Source of the DNA: Kiritimatiellia bacterium
GTDB taxonomy: Bacteria > Verrucomicrobiota > Kiritimatiellia > RFP12 > UBA1067
Reading direction: 5' to 3'
DNA length: 64,000 nt
Assembly: GCA_017514235.1 (NCBI GenBank)
Contig: JAFWKK010000018.1
Coordinates: 81,762-145,761, forward strand
Shown here: in pieces, positions 24,917 to 33,677 of the stretch
Layout of the letters: every line of letters starts with the position of its first letter
How positions within the stretch are numbered: position 1 is the stretch's first letter
Made by a program: the position numbers and the translations under genes
Notes under the pieces: generated by a model
Databases searched by the model: none
The model's input: only the letters and a program-made list of their open reading frames with translations
Told to the model about the DNA's origin: nothing

Positions 24917-26007
24917 GAGTTTACGGCCTCAATCACAGCCCCGACCTGGTCGTCCGTCAGGACCGGCGACATGGGAAGCGACAGGACCGTGTCGTGGATG
25001 GCCTCGGTCACCGGCAGCGAAAGGCCGCTCCACTCGACGTAAGCCGGCTGGCGGTGCGGCGGGATCGGGTAGTGTATGACCGTCTGGATTCCGCAGGCGT
25101 CAAGATGCCGCCGCAGGTCGTCGCGCCGCGCCGTCCGCACCGGATACACGTGCCACACGTTCGACGGAGGCCGCGCTCCGGAGTCCGCAGGCAACGGCAG
25201 GGAGACGGCCGGGTGGACGATTTCGCGGCCGTATCGCGCGGCGATTTCGGCGCGACGCGCATTGTCGGCGTCCAGATGCGGCAGCTTCACGCGCAGCCAG
25301 GCTGCCTGTATCTCGTCCAGCCGCGAATTCGTGCCGCGGTACGGGAAGTGGTACTTTACGTCGCTGCCGTAGTTGCGCAGCGCCCGTATCTTTTCCGCCA
25401 GGGCGTCGTCGTCGGTCGTCACCGCGCCGCCGTCGCCGAGGCAACCGAGGTTCTTGCCCGGATAGAAGGAAAAGCCGGCAGCATCGCCAAGCGAGCCGAC
25501 GCGCCGCCCGCCGAGCCCGGCACCGTGCGCCTGCGCGGCATCCTCTATGACCAGAAGGCCGTGCCGCGACGCAATGTCGCAAATCGCGTCCATGTCAGCT
25601 ACGCGCCCGTAGAGGTGAACGGCCATGACCGCCTTCGTGCGCGGCGTCACATGCCTCTCTACCTGCGCAGGGTCGATGAGGCACGTCGCAGGATCAGGCT
25701 CGACAAGCACGGGCGTCGCGCCGTTAGCGCTGATTGCGATAAGCGAGGCGATGTAGGTGTTGGCCGGCGCGATTACCTCGTCTCCCGGACCGATCCCGTA
25801 CGCCTGGATTATCAGCTTGAGCGCGTCCAGCCCGTTCGCGCAGCCGATCGCGTGCCGCGTGCCGCAGAACGCGGCGAACTCGCGCTCGAACGCCGCGCAC
25901 TCCTCGCCGAGAAGATACCAGCCGCTGTCCAGCACGCGCTTGACAGCCGCATCCATCTCCGCACGGAATCGCCCGTTGACCCGATGCAGGTCGAGGAACG
26001 GAATCAC
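24904..26007 (-). CDS. DegT/DnrJ sugar aminotransferase, FdtB-like
   Basis: 367 aa from the GTG at 26007 ([14 protein letters not shown]), overlapping the FdtA-like stop as GTGA with a GGGAGGG ribosome site; the longer in-frame reading overlaps that gene with no homology. PLP features: [47 protein letters not shown], and the Schiff-base lysine in [15 protein letters not shown]. Sequence style fits the FdtB/QdtB group that aminate C3 of dTDP-3-keto-6-deoxyhexoses. With the isomerase next to it this gives a dTDP-3-amino-3,6-dideoxyhexose; the final N-acetyltransferase is not in this window. Confidence 0.85.
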   Translation of the reverse strand: MIPFLDLHRVNGRFRAEMDAAVKRVLDSGWYLLGEECAAFEREFAAFCGTRHAIGCANGLDALKLIIQAYGIGPGDEVIAPANTYIASLIAISANGATPVLVEPDPATCLIDPAQVERHVTPRTKAVMAVHLYGRVADMDAICDIASRHGLLVIEDAAQAHGAGLGGRRVGSLGDAAGFSFYPGKNLGCLGDGGAVTTDDDALAEKIRALRNYGSDVKYHFPYRGTNSRLDEIQAAWLRVKLPHLDADNARRAEIAARYGREIVHPAVSLPLPADSGARPPSNVWHVYPVRTARRDDLRRHLDACGIQTVIHYPIPPHRQPAYVEWSGLSLPVTEAIHDTVLSLPMSPVLTDDQVGAVIEAVNSWPG

Positions 26008-26426
26008 GGCACCCTCCCGACCTGACGCAGGAACTCGTCGTGGTCGCGGATGTAGTCGGCCTCGTTGTAGTGGTCGCTGGCGAGCACGAGCATCACGCTG
26101 TCCTTCGAGAAGTCGCGTATCTCGCGCCAGACCATGCCTTCGATCAGCAAGGCCTTGTTGGGCCAGTCCATTCGGTGCTCGGTACGCGTGCCGTCCGGCA
26201 TCTCGCACACGAACGTAAAGGCTCCGCTCACGCATACGACGAGCTGGCGCAGGTCGCGATGGGCGTGGTTGCCGCGCACGCACCCAGGCTGGGTGTCGAA
26301 TGAATAGTAGACGCGGCGAACCTCGAACGGCACGATCTCGCTGAGCGATTCGAGCGCGATGAGCGTGCCGCGGTCGTCGCCATGCTCCGGCAACGCTATT
26401 TCCCGCACGACTGGCGTTATGTCCAT
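26004..26426 (-). CDS. FdtA/QdtA-like dTDP-4-keto-6-deoxyhexose 3,4-ketoisomerase
   Basis: 140 aa, a single cupin domain. [41 protein letters not shown] with the active-site histidines of the HAHR segment, [18 protein letters not shown] and [20 protein letters not shown] match the FdtA/WxcM cupin family. It moves the keto group from C4 to C3 before transamination. FdtA (galacto product) and QdtA (gluco product) cannot be told apart by eye. First gene of a three-gene operon with the aminotransferase and GT10; TATAAT lies 6 nt upstream of its ATG. RmlB, needed for its substrate, is encoded at 43450-44487. Confidence 0.88.
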   Translation of the reverse strand: MDITPVVREIALPEHGDDRGTLIALESLSEIVPFEVRRVYYSFDTQPGCVRGNHAHRDLRQLVVCVSGAFTFVCEMPDGTRTEHRMDWPNKALLIEGMVWREIRDFSKDSVMLVLASDHYNEADYIRDHDEFLRQVGRVP

Positions 26427-26432
26427 GCGGAT

Positions 26433-26441
26433 ATTATATCA
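26433..26441 (-). promoter_or_regulatory. Leaderless promoter of the amino-sugar operon
   Basis: Minus strand: TTATGATATAAT-ATCCGC-ATG, TATAAT at 26433-26438 with TGA immediately upstream and exactly 6 nt to the ATG at 26426. No -35 recognised. Confidence 0.75.
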
Positions 26442-26469
26442 TAAATTGATTTCAGGCCTGGCAGACGCG

Positions 26470-26763
26470 CTATTCCTCCGCCAGGGACTCCAGCAGGCGC
26501 CGGGCGGCTGCGGTCACGTCGTTCGTGCCGTCGAGCCAGCGTCCGTCCGCGCGCTGCGACGAGACCAGGCGCAAGGCGAGGGCCGTGCGCGAAAGGCCGT
26601 TCGTGCCAGGATCCCACGCAACAGTCACGGGCGGCGCGTTCGTCGGCGCGACGGCAAGCGCGTGCTCGACTTCGTTCATGACGCTCGGCTCGAGGACGTC
26701 CTCGTTCACAAGCGGCTGCGCGACGATGGCGACGGCAACGAAAGGAAAGGCCGGCAGTTTCAC
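26470..26763 (-). CDS. Small hypothetical protein
   Basis: 97 aa, no recognised domain. N-terminus KLPAFPFVAVAIVAQP is mildly hydrophobic; the middle is Ala/Pro/Thr-rich and the C-terminus RRLLESLAEE helical. Its ATG overlaps the stop of the CNNM-domain gene as ATGA, the normal coupling in this genome, which is the main reason for treating it as real. Last gene of the 32292-26470 run. Possible small partner of the membrane protein, but no evidence beyond position. Confidence 0.55.
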   Translation of the reverse strand: MKLPAFPFVAVAIVAQPLVNEDVLEPSVMNEVEHALAVAPTNAPPVTVAWDPGTNGLSRTALALRLVSSQRADGRWLDGTNDVTAAARRLLESLAEE

Positions 26764-27416
26764 GAATCCTCCTCCGGCTCGCCGTCCAGCACGGAAAGCA
26801 GCGATTCAGGGGTCACGGCGGAACCGCGCGCGCGCAACACCATTATGCGCCCGACGAGCGCACTCTCGAAATCGGAAAGCTTCACGCCGTCCTTGCGGTC
26901 TTCAAGTATCCGAAGCACGGTCTGCGGCGTCATGCGCACCTTCGGCTCGCGGCGCGGCAGGAAGCGGCTTATTGCGGACTGCAAGACGCTCCCAAGCGGC
27001 ACGAGAACGTGGGACATCGTACGCCAGAGCGGCGCAAGCGCAAGGGTGCGGCTCAGCGGACGGGCGGAGAGGAAGAGCTTCGGCAGGAACTCGCCAAGGC
27101 AGATCATCGCAAGGGCGGCTGCCGCGCCCCACGCCGCCTGAACGGCCGGTGCGCCAGCGAAGACGACTGCAGAGAGCTCCGCGGAGGCCGAAGAATACGA
27201 AACGGCGGCCAGGTTGTTTCCGACAAGCAACGCGGTCATCGTGCGCGGCAGGTCGGAGAGCGTCCGCTGGACGATTTTCGCGCGTGCGCCGCCCTGCCGC
27301 GCCATGTGCAGTATGCGCCCGCGGCTCACGGAGAGGAATCCCGTCTCCGCTCCGGCGCAGAATGCGGCGGCGGCCAGCGAGACAAGCATCGCAAGAGCCA
27401 GCAGGACCATGCTCAT
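26760..27416 (-). CDS. CNNM (DUF21) membrane protein without CBS domains
   Basis: 218 aa. Three or four membrane helices and the DUF21/CNNM pattern: SLAAAAFCAGAETGFLSVSRGRILHMAR near the start, LLVGNNLAAV and CLGEFLPKLF. This matches the transmembrane part of CorC/HlyC-type proteins, but the CBS pair and C-terminal CorC domain are absent; only a ~70-residue tail follows. Its neighbour at 27413 is a full-length homologue overlapping by ATGA, so the two may form a hetero-dimer handling divalent cations. Transport function is inferred from the family. Confidence 0.82.
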   Translation of the reverse strand: MSMVLLALAMLVSLAAAAFCAGAETGFLSVSRGRILHMARQGGARAKIVQRTLSDLPRTMTALLVGNNLAAVSYSSASAELSAVVFAGAPAVQAAWGAAAALAMICLGEFLPKLFLSARPLSRTLALAPLWRTMSHVLVPLGSVLQSAISRFLPRREPKVRMTPQTVLRILEDRKDGVKLSDFESALVGRIMVLRARGSAVTPESLLSVLDGEPEEDS

Positions 27417-28687
27417 TCGTCGTCCTCCTCGGTCTTCTCGACCTCCTCGTCGGTCTCCTCGATGATGTGCTCGTCGGATGCGGCCGGCGGGAAGTCCATC
27501 ACCTCCAGCCTGACGAGCGTCACGCGGCGGTGGCGGCGGCGCAGGATCGTCGCGCGACAGCCGTCGGCCTCGATCTCCTGTCCTACGTGCGGCAGCCGCT
27601 CGGCGTGGAACGCGACCCAGCCGGAGAGACGGTCGGCGTCGTCCGCCTCCAGCTCCACGCCCAGCTCGCGGTTGATCTCGTCAAGGTTGGCGCGCGCGTC
27701 TATCTCCCAGGTGCGCGGCCCGGTCTGAACTATCGCCGGCTCTTCCGCCGCGCCCTCGCCGAACACCTGCGGCCCGAAGATGATCTCAAGCACGTCCGAC
27801 GGCGAAATGAGCCCCGCAGTGCCGCCGTACTCGTCAAGCACTATGGCGAGCGGCTTGCCGCTCCGGCGGAAGGTGACGAGCAGGTCGTCCAGCGTTACGG
27901 TCTCGGGCACGAAGAGCGCGGCCTCGATGCGCCCGGTCTGCCGGTCGTATACGCCTTCCACGGCGTCCGGGGTGCGGCGGATAACCGGCAGGTGCCGGCG
28001 GGTCGTGCCGGCGAGGACGGCGGCTCGGGCCGCCTCGGAAAGATCAAGGTCGTAGGTCTCCATGTCCACACGCGGTATCATCTCGTCGTTTGCGCTTAGC
28101 TCGGAGAGGCGCAGCACGCCTTCCACCATCTCGGCGTCCGCGGCGGAGAACTCGCCGCGCTCGGACGCTTCCTCCAGCACGGAGACCAGCTCGCCGTCGG
28201 ACAGGGCGCGGCGCTCGCGGCTGAGCGACTTGGAGAACGCGCTGGAAACCACATGCAGGACGGCGTTGAACGGAGCGAACACCGTGCCCCAGAAAAGCAG
28301 GAGGCGCGCACAGGCCGGAGCCAGCGCCTCGACACGGCGGAGAGCGATCTGCTTCGGCGTTATCTCGCAGAAGAGAAGAAGCGCGACGGTCATCGCCGGC
28401 ACGGCCAGCAACCCGCCGGCGACAGGTATCATGCGCACGAACAGCCTGTAGCCAAGCGACGCGATGGCGAAGTTTACGAGCGTATTGCCTACGAGCAGCG
28501 TGGAGAGCAGGCGCGCCGAGTCCGAGAGGCATAGCCCGATGCGCTTGTCGGCCGCCGCGTCGCGTTCGCGTATGCGCTGGCGCTGCGCCGGAGTGATCGA
28601 GAAAAGTATGGTCTCCGAGCCGGAAAAGAACGCCGAAAGGGCGAACAGCACAAGCATCGTCAGGAGCTGGAGGATGAGCCCGGCCAT
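27413..28687 (-). CDS. Hemolysin-family CNNM-CBS-CorC protein
   Basis: 424 aa. The N-terminal CNNM domain (FFSGSETILFSITPAQRQRI, LLVGNTLVNF, CEITPKQIAL; about 1-190) has about four membrane segments. A CBS-pair region follows (MIPRVDMETYDLD...HLPVIRR...LVTFRRSGKPLAIVLDEYGGTAGLIS; about 215-325), then a CorC/HlyC C-terminal domain (TWEIDARANLDEINRELGV...; about 340-410) and an acidic tail. Family members affect Mg2+/Co2+ homeostasis; no real hemolysin role is implied. One nucleotide separates it from the MATE stop and it overlaps the next gene by ATGA. Confidence 0.9.
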   Translation of the reverse strand: MAGLILQLLTMLVLFALSAFFSGSETILFSITPAQRQRIRERDAAADKRIGLCLSDSARLLSTLLVGNTLVNFAIASLGYRLFVRMIPVAGGLLAVPAMTVALLLFCEITPKQIALRRVEALAPACARLLLFWGTVFAPFNAVLHVVSSAFSKSLSRERRALSDGELVSVLEEASERGEFSAADAEMVEGVLRLSELSANDEMIPRVDMETYDLDLSEAARAAVLAGTTRRHLPVIRRTPDAVEGVYDRQTGRIEAALFVPETVTLDDLLVTFRRSGKPLAIVLDEYGGTAGLISPSDVLEIIFGPQVFGEGAAEEPAIVQTGPRTWEIDARANLDEINRELGVELEADDADRLSGWVAFHAERLPHVGQEIEADGCRATILRRRHRRVTLVRLEVMDFPPAASDEHIIEETDEEVEKTEEDDE

Positions 28688-28688
28688 G

Positions 28689-30023
28689 TCAGACGATCCT
28701 TATCCCCTTCCATGCGCCGCGCTTCCAGCGTGCGAACGTTCCGGCGCAGAGTATCACCACGTACGCGATCATCGTCGCCCACAAGGCAGGCATCGTGTTG
28801 CGGATGCGGCTGACGACGAACACGCCCGGCAGCCACAGGACGAAAGCCCCGAACAGCATCCAGAGCATGACGAACCTGGTGTCCCCCGCGCCCTTCAGCG
28901 CGCCGGAGACGATAACGTCCGCCGCATCGAACACCTGCCAGGCGGCCATCATAGCAAAGAGCGTGAAGCCGAGGGAATGGAACCTGCCGAGGGCGGACGC
29001 ATCAGACGCCAGCTCCGAGGAGACGAACAGCGAAAGCACCGGATGCGCGAACAGCAGCGCCGTAAGCGACAGGATCGCCACGAAGCCCACGCCCAGCACG
29101 ACGGTGCGCCGCGCGTCGCGGACCGCGGCCTTCACGTCACTGCGCCCGATCGCTTGCGCGACAAGGGTGGACGCGCCGATTGAAAAGCCCTCCATGGGCG
29201 CGAAGAGCAGGTAGTTCACTGTGAAGCAGGCGTTGGAGACCGCAAGCTCAAGCTCGCCCACGCCGCCCGTCACGAAGACGAATATCGTGAACGACAGGCA
29301 GTTGAGGACGTTGTAGCAGCCGGCAGGCACGCCGAAACGGAGCATGCGGAGCACGAGCCCTCCCGTCGGCGCATGCCCCACAGGGGCTGCCTCCTCCCTC
29401 CGGGCCATCAGGGAAAGGACAGCCCACTGCACGGCCATTGAGAAGACGGTGGCGTACGCCGCCCCAGCTATGCCGAGCCGCGGACACCCGCACCAGCCGA
29501 AGATCAGCAACGGGTCAAGGGCGATGTTGAGCGCGTTGCCGAACAGGTTCACCCAAAACACGATGCTTGTCTTGCCGCGTCCGGTGAAGTACGACGAGGC
29601 CGCAGCTTGCCCGTAAACGAAAAACGCCCCGAGCATGACTGTCTCGAAATACGCCTTCTCGCGCCAGAGAACCGATGGCGACGGCGCTGAAAGCGACAGC
29701 ACCCAGTTCCCGAAAGGCACCAGCGGAACGCTCAGGAGGCCCGACACCAGGGCAATGCCGAGCGCGGCGCGGTAGGCGGCGCGGACACCGCCGTCATCCC
29801 TGGCGCCGTGGCACTGCGCGACAAACACCGACGAATAGCCCACAATCGACTGAAAGAAGCCGGCGAAGATCCACATCAGCATCCCTGCAGGCAGCACGGC
29901 CTCAAGCGACTCTATGGAATCGTGCGCAAGGTAGGCCCGGTCCACGAACTGCATGACCGCATTGTTGACCATGCCCAGCGCGAGCGGCCAGACAAGCCTT
30001 ATGATGTCCAGATATGGCTTCAC
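28689..30023 (-). CDS. MATE family multidrug/Na+ efflux protein
   Basis: 444 aa with 12 predicted membrane helices in two similar halves. Typical segments: PLALGMVNNAVMQFVDRAYLAH near the start, SSVFVAQCHGARDDGG, FTGRGKTSIVFWVNLFGNALNIALDPLLIFG, and the repeat half with GASTLVAQAIGRSDVKAA. Exports drugs or metabolites by cation antiport at the inner membrane. Ten nt downstream of the membrane-TPR gene and 1 nt before the CorC-type gene, so part of the same transcript. Substrate unknown. Confidence 0.9.
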   Translation of the reverse strand: MKPYLDIIRLVWPLALGMVNNAVMQFVDRAYLAHDSIESLEAVLPAGMLMWIFAGFFQSIVGYSSVFVAQCHGARDDGGVRAAYRAALGIALVSGLLSVPLVPFGNWVLSLSAPSPSVLWREKAYFETVMLGAFFVYGQAAASSYFTGRGKTSIVFWVNLFGNALNIALDPLLIFGWCGCPRLGIAGAAYATVFSMAVQWAVLSLMARREEAAPVGHAPTGGLVLRMLRFGVPAGCYNVLNCLSFTIFVFVTGGVGELELAVSNACFTVNYLLFAPMEGFSIGASTLVAQAIGRSDVKAAVRDARRTVVLGVGFVAILSLTALLFAHPVLSLFVSSELASDASALGRFHSLGFTLFAMMAAWQVFDAADVIVSGALKGAGDTRFVMLWMLFGAFVLWLPGVFVVSRIRNTMPALWATMIAYVVILCAGTFARWKRGAWKGIRIV

Positions 30024-30033
30024 AGCGCCCGTA

Positions 30034-32292
30034 TCAGGGAGCCTTCTTCAGCGCGTCGGAGAGAGTCTGCTTGACTTCCGGCGAATCAGGCAGTAACTTT
30101 ATCGCCTTCCGCGCGTAGTCCTCCGCCTCTTTCCAACGCTGCTGCTTGCGGCAGATGATGGAGAGATTGTTCAGCACTGCAGGCTCGTCCGGACGGCGTT
30201 TCAGCACGCGCAGCAGGTAGCGCTCGGCCTCCTTCATCTGCTTCGCCATCAGCATGCTCATGCCCATGCCGAAGTTCGCCTCGGGGTCGTCCTCGTCATA
30301 ACGGAGCACCGCCGCCGAATAGCGCCGCGCCTCGGTGAAGTCCGCGCGCCTGAGCGCAAGGTTCAGGCCTTCGCGCGGCGTCATCTGCATGAACGTCCTC
30401 AGGCGCTCGTACTCGATGATGGAGAGCATCTTCGTGAGGGCGGTGTTGGAAAGGTCAAGCTGATCGGCGAGCTCAGTCTCGTTGCGCATGCGCGCAAACC
30501 GCGAAAGCCGCCAGTTCACCGACCACAAGGCATTGGCGAGCGCAGGCGAAGGATCCGCCTTCTCCAGCTTCGGCGCGATGGCAAGGATACGCTCGGCGAG
30601 AGCGTTCGCCGCCCTGGTGCCGCGTTCCACCTCCGCATCGTCAAGGCCTTTCGTCCTGGCCACGAGGCCGGACATCGTGGGCAACGGCTTCTTCTCGCGC
30701 TTCCAGAACTCGAACCCGAGCTGGATCGCCGCTTCGTCCATGCCGCCCGGCTTCTCGCCAGCCCAGACGCGCAGCAGCACGGGAACGCCCGTCTCGGCCA
30801 GCTTGTAGTCCTCGCTGTCCTTGTCGAAGAGGTTCCGGCGCATGTTCAGCTCCCACTCGGTCGGGCCGGACATCATGTTCAGCGTCTTCAGCGGCTTGCC
30901 GCGCTTCGCGGCCACCAGCTCTATCGCAGTGTCGAGATGGCCGTCGGTGAACAGGTACTTCGCGTCACCGCACTCGCGAACCGTCTCTTCGATGGCCTCG
31001 TCGACGATGCGCTGCATCTCGGTCTCGGTCGGCTTGGTGACATGCATGAGCGCAAGCGCAACGACTCCGCACGAAAGCAAGGGGACGACGCCACGAAGCA
31101 TCACGCCAGGAGGCGCGTCTTCTTCGCCGAGGTAGGTGCGCTGGCACTCGAACGAGAACGACGACCCGAACAGCGCAATCGCAATGACCGCGCAGAACAC
31201 GAAAAACGCCAGCAGGAAGCCGCTCTGCACCATCGCCGTCTCCTTCGCGAACGTCCAGAACCGCGCCGCCGGAAACGCACCGCTCTGCATGACGGCCATC
31301 GCGCCCACAAAGAACATCGCCATGCCAAGGTTGAACGGCATCGGCCGGTCGTCACGCGCAAGCATGGGGAACAGCCTGATGGACACGACAAGCGGGAACA
31401 CGCCGAATCCGAGGCCGAGCACCCAACCAAGCAGCGTGCCGGCGTCGGCGAATACGTGCCAGTAACCGCCGGCATAGCGGAAGTAGATGTCGCTTGAACT
31501 CCAGCCGTTCGCCTCAAGGCCGCCAAGCGAGATGAAATACGCGGCATTCGCCCAAACCCCGAACGCCAGGCCACCGAGGAAGATGAAGAACATCCGCCAC
31601 TTTGGCAGGTCTTCCGGATCAGGGAGCTGGTCCGGCTGCTCGAAGAGACCGTCCATTATGCGATTCCAGACGCTCCTGTAGGCGAAGAAGAACAGAAGAG
31701 GCACGAGAAATGCGAAAGGCGTCTCGGCCGCCATAAGGCCCATCAGCGCCATAACCGTGAATATGCGCCAGTTACCGCCTATGACGAACCAGCGGAAAGT
31801 CAGGTGCACGCCGAGCAGGAGCATCAGCAGGCGAAGCTCGTCCGGAGACAGCACGCGCACCACATTGCAGAACGGGTCGCTTACTCCGAAAAGCAATGCG
31901 GACACAAATGCGAAAAACGGAGCGATACACTTGTACCAGACAGGATAGGTCTTCTCGACACGTATGAGAAGCGCCAGCATCTGCCGTGCGATCAGATAGA
32001 CCAGCATCACGCAGACGCCGCCCAACGCCGCACCGACGACGGATAGCATTCCGACTGCGGAATCTACCCCGAACGCAAGGAAGAGTCCGCGGGAGAGAAT
32101 GCGCCAATAGCCTGGAAAGATAGTCCTGGGCGGACGTATCCCCGCGGCAACTGCAGTCTCATTCCAAAGTGACGGGTCAAGGCCCGGCACTCCCCAAACT
32201 AGGATCGCAGCGCAAGCAATCGCACCAACCAATACCGCAAGCAGGACATTCCTGAAACCGAGGCTCCCGTCGCCCTTAACCGTATCACGCAT
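30034..32292 (-). CDS. Large polytopic membrane protein with C-terminal TPR repeats
   Basis: 752 aa. Residues about 15-440 hold 10 to 12 membrane helices with small cytoplasmic loops; the arrangement resembles DUF2723/GT-C-type proteins but I see no diagnostic motif. Residues about 450-640 are soluble and helical, and 650-752 contain two to three TPRs (ANFGMGMSMLMAKQMKEAERYLLRVLKRRPDEPAVLNNLSII). GAGGGAG ribosome site precedes the ATG. First gene of the run with the MATE, CorC-type and CNNM genes. Possibly a membrane glycosyltransferase or scaffold; not assigned. Confidence 0.75.
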   Translation of the reverse strand: MRDTVKGDGSLGFRNVLLAVLVGAIACAAILVWGVPGLDPSLWNETAVAAGIRPPRTIFPGYWRILSRGLFLAFGVDSAVGMLSVVGAALGGVCVMLVYLIARQMLALLIRVEKTYPVWYKCIAPFFAFVSALLFGVSDPFCNVVRVLSPDELRLLMLLLGVHLTFRWFVIGGNWRIFTVMALMGLMAAETPFAFLVPLLFFFAYRSVWNRIMDGLFEQPDQLPDPEDLPKWRMFFIFLGGLAFGVWANAAYFISLGGLEANGWSSSDIYFRYAGGYWHVFADAGTLLGWVLGLGFGVFPLVVSIRLFPMLARDDRPMPFNLGMAMFFVGAMAVMQSGAFPAARFWTFAKETAMVQSGFLLAFFVFCAVIAIALFGSSFSFECQRTYLGEEDAPPGVMLRGVVPLLSCGVVALALMHVTKPTETEMQRIVDEAIEETVRECGDAKYLFTDGHLDTAIELVAAKRGKPLKTLNMMSGPTEWELNMRRNLFDKDSEDYKLAETGVPVLLRVWAGEKPGGMDEAAIQLGFEFWKREKKPLPTMSGLVARTKGLDDAEVERGTRAANALAERILAIAPKLEKADPSPALANALWSVNWRLSRFARMRNETELADQLDLSNTALTKMLSIIEYERLRTFMQMTPREGLNLALRRADFTEARRYSAAVLRYDEDDPEANFGMGMSMLMAKQMKEAERYLLRVLKRRPDEPAVLNNLSIICRKQQRWKEAEDYARKAIKLLPDSPEVKQTLSDALKKAP

Positions 32293-32309
32293 GTTAAAAC
32301 TCCCTCATC

Positions 32310-32346
32310 AAACGAAAAGCCCCATCCGCATTCACGCGGAGGGGCC
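32310..32346 (-). terminator. Intrinsic terminator after the PEP-CTERM gene
   Basis: Minus strand: GCCCCTCCGC, loop GTGAAT, GCGGATGGGGC, then TTTTCG. The stem spans 32319-32345 with one bulge, and the T run follows. It ends the transcript coming from the secreted-protein genes and separates it from the 32292 operon. Confidence 0.85.
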
Positions 32347-32369
32347 TTCCTGTCGCTTTATCCGCACTT

Positions 32370-32864
32370 TCAGGCTTTCTTCAGCTTGCGACGGCGAAGC
32401 CCAAGCATCGCACAGCCTACAAGCATCAACAGCCCAGAAGTCGGCTCAGGCGTGGCGAACGATCCGCCCGCCATAGGGGCTGACGATCCCGCCGAACCGC
32501 CCATTCCGTTATTTATATATGCCGACGAATACGCCTGCGGAGCCGACTGATCAATCTTCTTGTCATTTTCATAGAGTTCGATTATCCATGTCGAATTCTG
32601 CCTGTCGACATTGGCCAAGGAGGCATAGAACCCTTCGTTAGCTTCACTCGCTGCGTCAACCTGCGCCTTGGTAACCGAATCACCGTAACTGGTATCGAGC
32701 CAGTCATCGTATAAGGTGAGATAGTTTCCGCTTGAAGTGTCCTTGACCTTTGCAGTCGTATAATTGGACGGGGCATCCTTACCAACCATCCAATAAAGGT
32801 ACGAGTCTTCTGCTGAAGCGACCATTGCGCCCAGAAGAGCTGCAACCAAGAATGACTTTTTCAT
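32370..32864 (-). CDS. PEP-CTERM surface/exported protein
   Basis: 164 aa. Signal peptide MKKSFLVAALLGAMVASAE, then a ~115-residue Ser/Asn/Tyr-rich mature domain. A C-terminal sorting signal TPEPTSGLLMLVGCAMLG-LRRRKLKKA gives the PEP motif, hydrophobic helix and basic tail. Such proteins are cut by exosortase and linked to or shed into the exopolysaccharide matrix. No exosortase gene is in this window, but a matching EPS operon is at 43-51 kb. It is the only PEP-CTERM protein seen. GGGA ribosome site and a terminator directly downstream. Confidence 0.88.
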   Translation of the reverse strand: MKKSFLVAALLGAMVASAEDSYLYWMVGKDAPSNYTTAKVKDTSSGNYLTLYDDWLDTSYGDSVTKAQVDAASEANEGFYASLANVDRQNSTWIIELYENDKKIDQSAPQAYSSAYINNGMGGSAGSSAPMAGGSFATPEPTSGLLMLVGCAMLGLRRRKLKKA

Positions 32865-32882
32865 CGTTTGTCCCTGGATTTA

Positions 32883-33659
32883 TTAGTTGTTAACAGGCCA
32901 AGAAATCACGCGGGTTCCCTCTGTAGAACCGGCAACATACGAGAAGCCCTTACCAGCACCTATTGCCGGAAGAGAACGCACATAAGACCCATTGATCTTG
33001 GTTGTCCACTTCAAGACATTATTGTCGGTCTTGTCTTTCATATACTTGTACTTCGTCATCCGGATAGCCACATTAGCGGAATCTGGAATCTGAATCAGAT
33101 CACCCTCCTGAGCACCGGTAATGGTCGGAACCAAAGCACTCTGCGTCGGATTGCCGATCAATGCGGCATCGCCTGCCGCCAGACTGGTCGATACGGCCGA
33201 GGTCACAGGCTTGCCATAGATGTAGAATGTGAACGGTGCCGCACCATCCCAACCTTTGCGAATGAGCCAAAGACCCAAGCCGGGGGTCAGAGTTGCAATG
33301 CTCGCATCAGTGCTTTGACCTGCCGAAAGATTGCCGTACCCGTCAAGGACATAATTGGCCGTCTTGTCCCAATACAGGACATTCCCGCTGCCCGCCGTCA
33401 GAGTGTAGGTCTCATACGTGGCCCCGTCCTTGAAGACATGGAGCAAGTCACCGACTGTCAGGTTTGCGGTCTTCACAATGTTGGAAATCGTGATGTTACT
33501 GTCGCCTGCTCCAAGCTCCTTGTACGAGACTGCAACAATCGTATTCGTGAGATCGCTCTGGATGGCCGTAACGCCAACACTGCCAACTTTGATCACCGTC
33601 GGATCGGCGAAAGCAGCAACCGCCGAGGCGCAGACTGCAATTGAGAGAAGTTTTTTCAT
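32883..33659 (-). CDS. Secreted beta-rich protein, function unknown
   Basis: 258 aa with signal peptide MKKLLSIAVCASAVAAFA. The mature part is Thr/Ser/Val-rich with short alternating hydrophobic stretches, e.g. GLGLWLIRKGWDGAAPFTFYIYGKPVTSA near the middle, suggesting a beta-sandwich or small beta-barrel. No PEP-CTERM tail; it ends RVISWPVNN. Sequence of the same style is common in this lineage's secretomes, but I cannot name a family. It lies 18 nt before the PEP-CTERM gene and 18 nt after the 33678 gene: one operon, with AT content above that of the core genes. Confidence 0.75.
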   Translation of the reverse strand: MKKLLSIAVCASAVAAFADPTVIKVGSVGVTAIQSDLTNTIVAVSYKELGAGDSNITISNIVKTANLTVGDLLHVFKDGATYETYTLTAGSGNVLYWDKTANYVLDGYGNLSAGQSTDASIATLTPGLGLWLIRKGWDGAAPFTFYIYGKPVTSAVSTSLAAGDAALIGNPTQSALVPTITGAQEGDLIQIPDSANVAIRMTKYKYMKDKTDNNVLKWTTKINGSYVRSLPAIGAGKGFSYVAGSTEGTRVISWPVNN

Positions 33660-33677
33660 TTTAGTTACCTTCGTTTC

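Noticed and set aside
26008-26283. N-terminal extension of the FdtB-like gene
   Set aside because: Antiparallel to nothing but overlapping the FdtA-like gene in another frame; GTG at 26007 gives the family N-terminus and GTGA coupling.
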